From contig NZ_POUA01000038.1 in the NCBI RefSeq assembly GCF_003236385.1, forward strand, positions 1 through 32,075: a stretch of DNA of 32,075 nucleotides. Direction: 5' to 3'. Both the position numbers and the translations under genes were made by a program. Origin of the DNA: Spongiactinospora gelatinilytica. GTDB lineage: Bacteria; Actinomycetota; Actinomycetes; Streptosporangiales; Streptosporangiaceae. This document shows positions 30,941 through 32,075 of the stretch, in pieces. The notes beneath the pieces were generated by a model. It was not told the origin of the DNA. It saw nothing but the letters and a program-made list of their open reading frames with translations, and made no database searches. How positions within the stretch are numbered: the stretch's first letter is position 1; every line of letters starts with the position of its first letter.

Positions 30941-31493
30941 GCGCGGCGACGAGTTGACCGCGCGCCCTGGCCACCCGGGACCGCACGGTACCGATCGGGC
31001 AGCCGAGCAGCGCGGCGGCCTCCGCGTAGGAAAGGCCCGCCACCTGGGTGAGCACGAACGCCTCCCGCCGTTCCCTGGGCACGGCGGACAGCAGGTCGGC
31101 CAGGACGATCCGGTCCTCCAGGCCGGGCAGGCCGTGCGGGCGGGAGCGCTCGGCGGCGGCCTGCCAGTCGGGCAGGTCGGCGACGACCGGGCGGGCCGCC
31201 GCCGCGCGGAAGCGGTCCACGACCACCCGCCGGGCGATGGCCAGCAGCCAGGTACGGGCCGAGGACCTTCCGGCGAACCCGGGTAAGCTGCGGAGCACCC
31301 GTAAGAAGGTCTCCTGGGCGAGATCGTCGGCGGAGCGGTCGTCGGTCAGGTGGGCCAGGAAGCGCCGCACGTCTTCGTAGGCGGCCTGGGCGAACGCGGC
31401 CAGATGGGCGGCCTCGCCGCCGCGTGCGGAAAGGGCCAGTGCGGTGAGTCGTTCGTCGTCGGTGGTTCGCCGGGTGTCGTCGATGGCGGTCAT
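30906..31493 (-). CDS. ECF-type RNA polymerase sigma factor
   Basis: The 195-residue sigma factor has region 2 (about 25-95: AFAQAAYEDVRRFLAHLTDDRSADDLAQETFLRVLRSLPGF, with RTWLLAIARRVVVDRFR as region 2.4) and region 4 (LEDRIVLADLLSAVPRERREAFVLTQVAGLSYAEAAALLGCPIGTVRSRVARARGQL). The linker is short and no C-terminal extension is present. No anti-sigma gene is visible; the partner may be the membrane protein encoded upstream or lie beyond the window. Its targets are unknown, and a link to the peptide operon is only positional. ATG 31493 is preferred over GTG 31502 because AGAGGTG (31501-31507) lies 7 nt upstream. Confidence 0.9.
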   Translation of the reverse strand: MTAIDDTRRTTDDERLTALALSARGGEAAHLAAFAQAAYEDVRRFLAHLTDDRSADDLAQETFLRVLRSLPGFAGRSSARTWLLAIARRVVVDRFRAAAARPVVADLPDWQAAAERSRPHGLPGLEDRIVLADLLSAVPRERREAFVLTQVAGLSYAEAAALLGCPIGTVRSRVARARGQLVAALTGPYRCEDAG

Positions 31494-31692
31494 GCTGATC
31501 ACCTCTGGGTCGGCAGAGCGACAGAGCCATGGATCGGTGGATCAGTGCATGGCGAAGCGGCCGGCCCGCGACGGCAGGTGTCGTGATGTGAATGTCAGCG
31601 TGGACGTCAAAGAGCCGGCGAGAGCATGCCGGACGCGCCGGCGACTTCAGGTGCCGGGGGATCCGGTGCTCCGCCGCCTGCCGCAGGTCCGA
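31494..31692. other. Intergenic region upstream of the sigma gene
   Basis: Apart from the sigma ribosome site (31501-31507) I see no gene here. On the minus strand TTGACG near 31600-31605 could be a -35 box, but no good -10 follows at 16-18 bp. Short ORFs on the plus strand have no family resemblance and no ribosome site. Confidence 0.3.
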
Positions 31693-32075
31693 TCAGCCGG
31701 CGCGCCGCGCCGCGGGCGGTCCGCGCCGATGGATCGCCGCCGCGATCAGCCGTAGCGCCGGTGGCGCGGGGTCCCAGGCGTGGACGGTGTACCGGGGCAC
31801 GGTGGCGATGGGCGACACGGCGAGGGGCCGGTGCCACAGCGCGAGCACGGGTCTGCCCCACAGCCGGAGCATGAGCGACAGGGCGCTCTCGCCCCGGTGC
31901 AGCCACCATCCGCTCAGCACGGCCACGGCGAGGTGGACGGCCATCATGCCGGGGCCCGAGCCGTTGTGCCCGTGCTCGGGGACCGCTTCGGGAAGCGGCG
32001 AGACCCACGCGAACATCTGGTGGAGCAGGACCTGAACCCCCACCCCGGCCGCGAGCACGGTCACCCGTCCGCACT
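31693..32075 (-). CDS. Membrane protein, C-terminal part (cut by window edge)
   Basis: The frame is open to the right edge. From GTG 32064 it reads VTVLAAGVGVQVLLHQMFAW, a His-rich loop (PEAVPEHGHNGSGPG), a second helix MMAVHLAVAVLSGWWLHRG and a basic, proline-rich tail ending at 31693. Actinobacteria often carry such proteins, with a His-containing loop before a last helix and RGE.A...L motif, near sigma-factor or copper-handling genes; I could not name a family with certainty. GTG 32064 may be the real start (GTGA overlap with an upstream frame), but only two helices would then remain, so a partial gene is more likely. It is on the same strand as, and upstream of, the sigma gene. Confidence 0.5.
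   Translation of the reverse strand, partial: CGRVTVLAAGVGVQVLLHQMFAWVSPLPEAVPEHGHNGSGPGMMAVHLAVAVLSGWWLHRGESALSLMLRLWGRPVLALWHRPLAVSPIATVPRYTVHAWDPAPPALRLIAAAIHRRGPPAARRAG

Noticed and set aside
31560-31610. A promoter for the sigma gene based on TTGACG near 31600
   Set aside because: There is no acceptable -10 at 16-18 bp, so I did not list it as a site.

Overview
This window is chromosomal DNA from a high-GC Gram-positive actinomycete. GC-rich third codon positions, ATGA/GTGA stop-start overlaps, frequent GTG starts, twin-arginine lipoproteins, a DUF3159 protein, an RNase Sa-type RNase and an ECF sigma factor all fit. I would guess Streptosporangiales or a relative (Nonomuraea, Actinomadura, Streptosporangium), but that is inference. 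I recognise no tRNA, rRNA, CRISPR array or intact insertion sequence.

Layout. (1) 1-1372 is gene debris: a RibD/DHFR-like fragment joined out of frame to a truncated LysR regulator, a frameshifted VOC protein, and an internal piece of a serine beta-lactamase-like hydrolase, ending in a perfect GC-rich palindrome. (2) 1428-9039 is a TetR regulator divergent from a six-gene operon: two-domain extradiol-type VOC dioxygenase, fumarylacetoacetase-family enzyme, MhpA-like FAD hydroxylase, acyl-CoA ligase, DUF3159 membrane protein and metallo-beta-lactamase-fold hydrolase. This looks like a meta-cleavage pathway for a phenolic compound. A long imperfect palindrome lies between the regulator and the operon. 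(3) 9089-14386 (minus) is a complete dipeptide/nickel-class ABC importer: two permeases, a fused double ATPase and a Tat-exported lipoprotein. (4) 14475-21204 (plus) is a GNAT acetyltransferase followed by five genes: small alpha-beta barrel protein, LLM flavin oxidoreductase, N,N-dimethylformamidase large-subunit-like amidohydrolase, class III aminotransferase and DRE-TIM (HMGL-like) lyase/synthase. The importer promoter and the promoter of this operon carry nearly the same TGTTGA-N2-TCAACA-type palindrome over their -35 boxes, so uptake and breakdown of an unknown nitrogenous substrate are probably co-regulated. (5) 21198-21664 is a second patch of debris: a membrane-protein tail abutting a WD40 C-terminus.

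(6) 21752-25352 holds a PLP amino-acid decarboxylase, a secreted S8 protease with a C-terminal carboxypeptidase-regulatory-like domain, and a secreted RNase Sa-type ribonuclease. (7) 25546-30940 is the most interesting part: a 24-residue, very basic peptide with an excellent ribosome-binding site, a hairpin, then a SagB-type flavin dehydrogenase, an MFS transporter and a complete iron-siderophore/corrinoid-type ABC importer. No YcaO or lanthionine enzyme is seen. This could be a minimal RiPP system in which one flavoenzyme modifies a tiny peptide that is exported and taken back up, possibly as a metallophore. (8) 30906-32075 (minus) is an ECF sigma factor and the C-terminal part of a membrane protein cut by the window edge.
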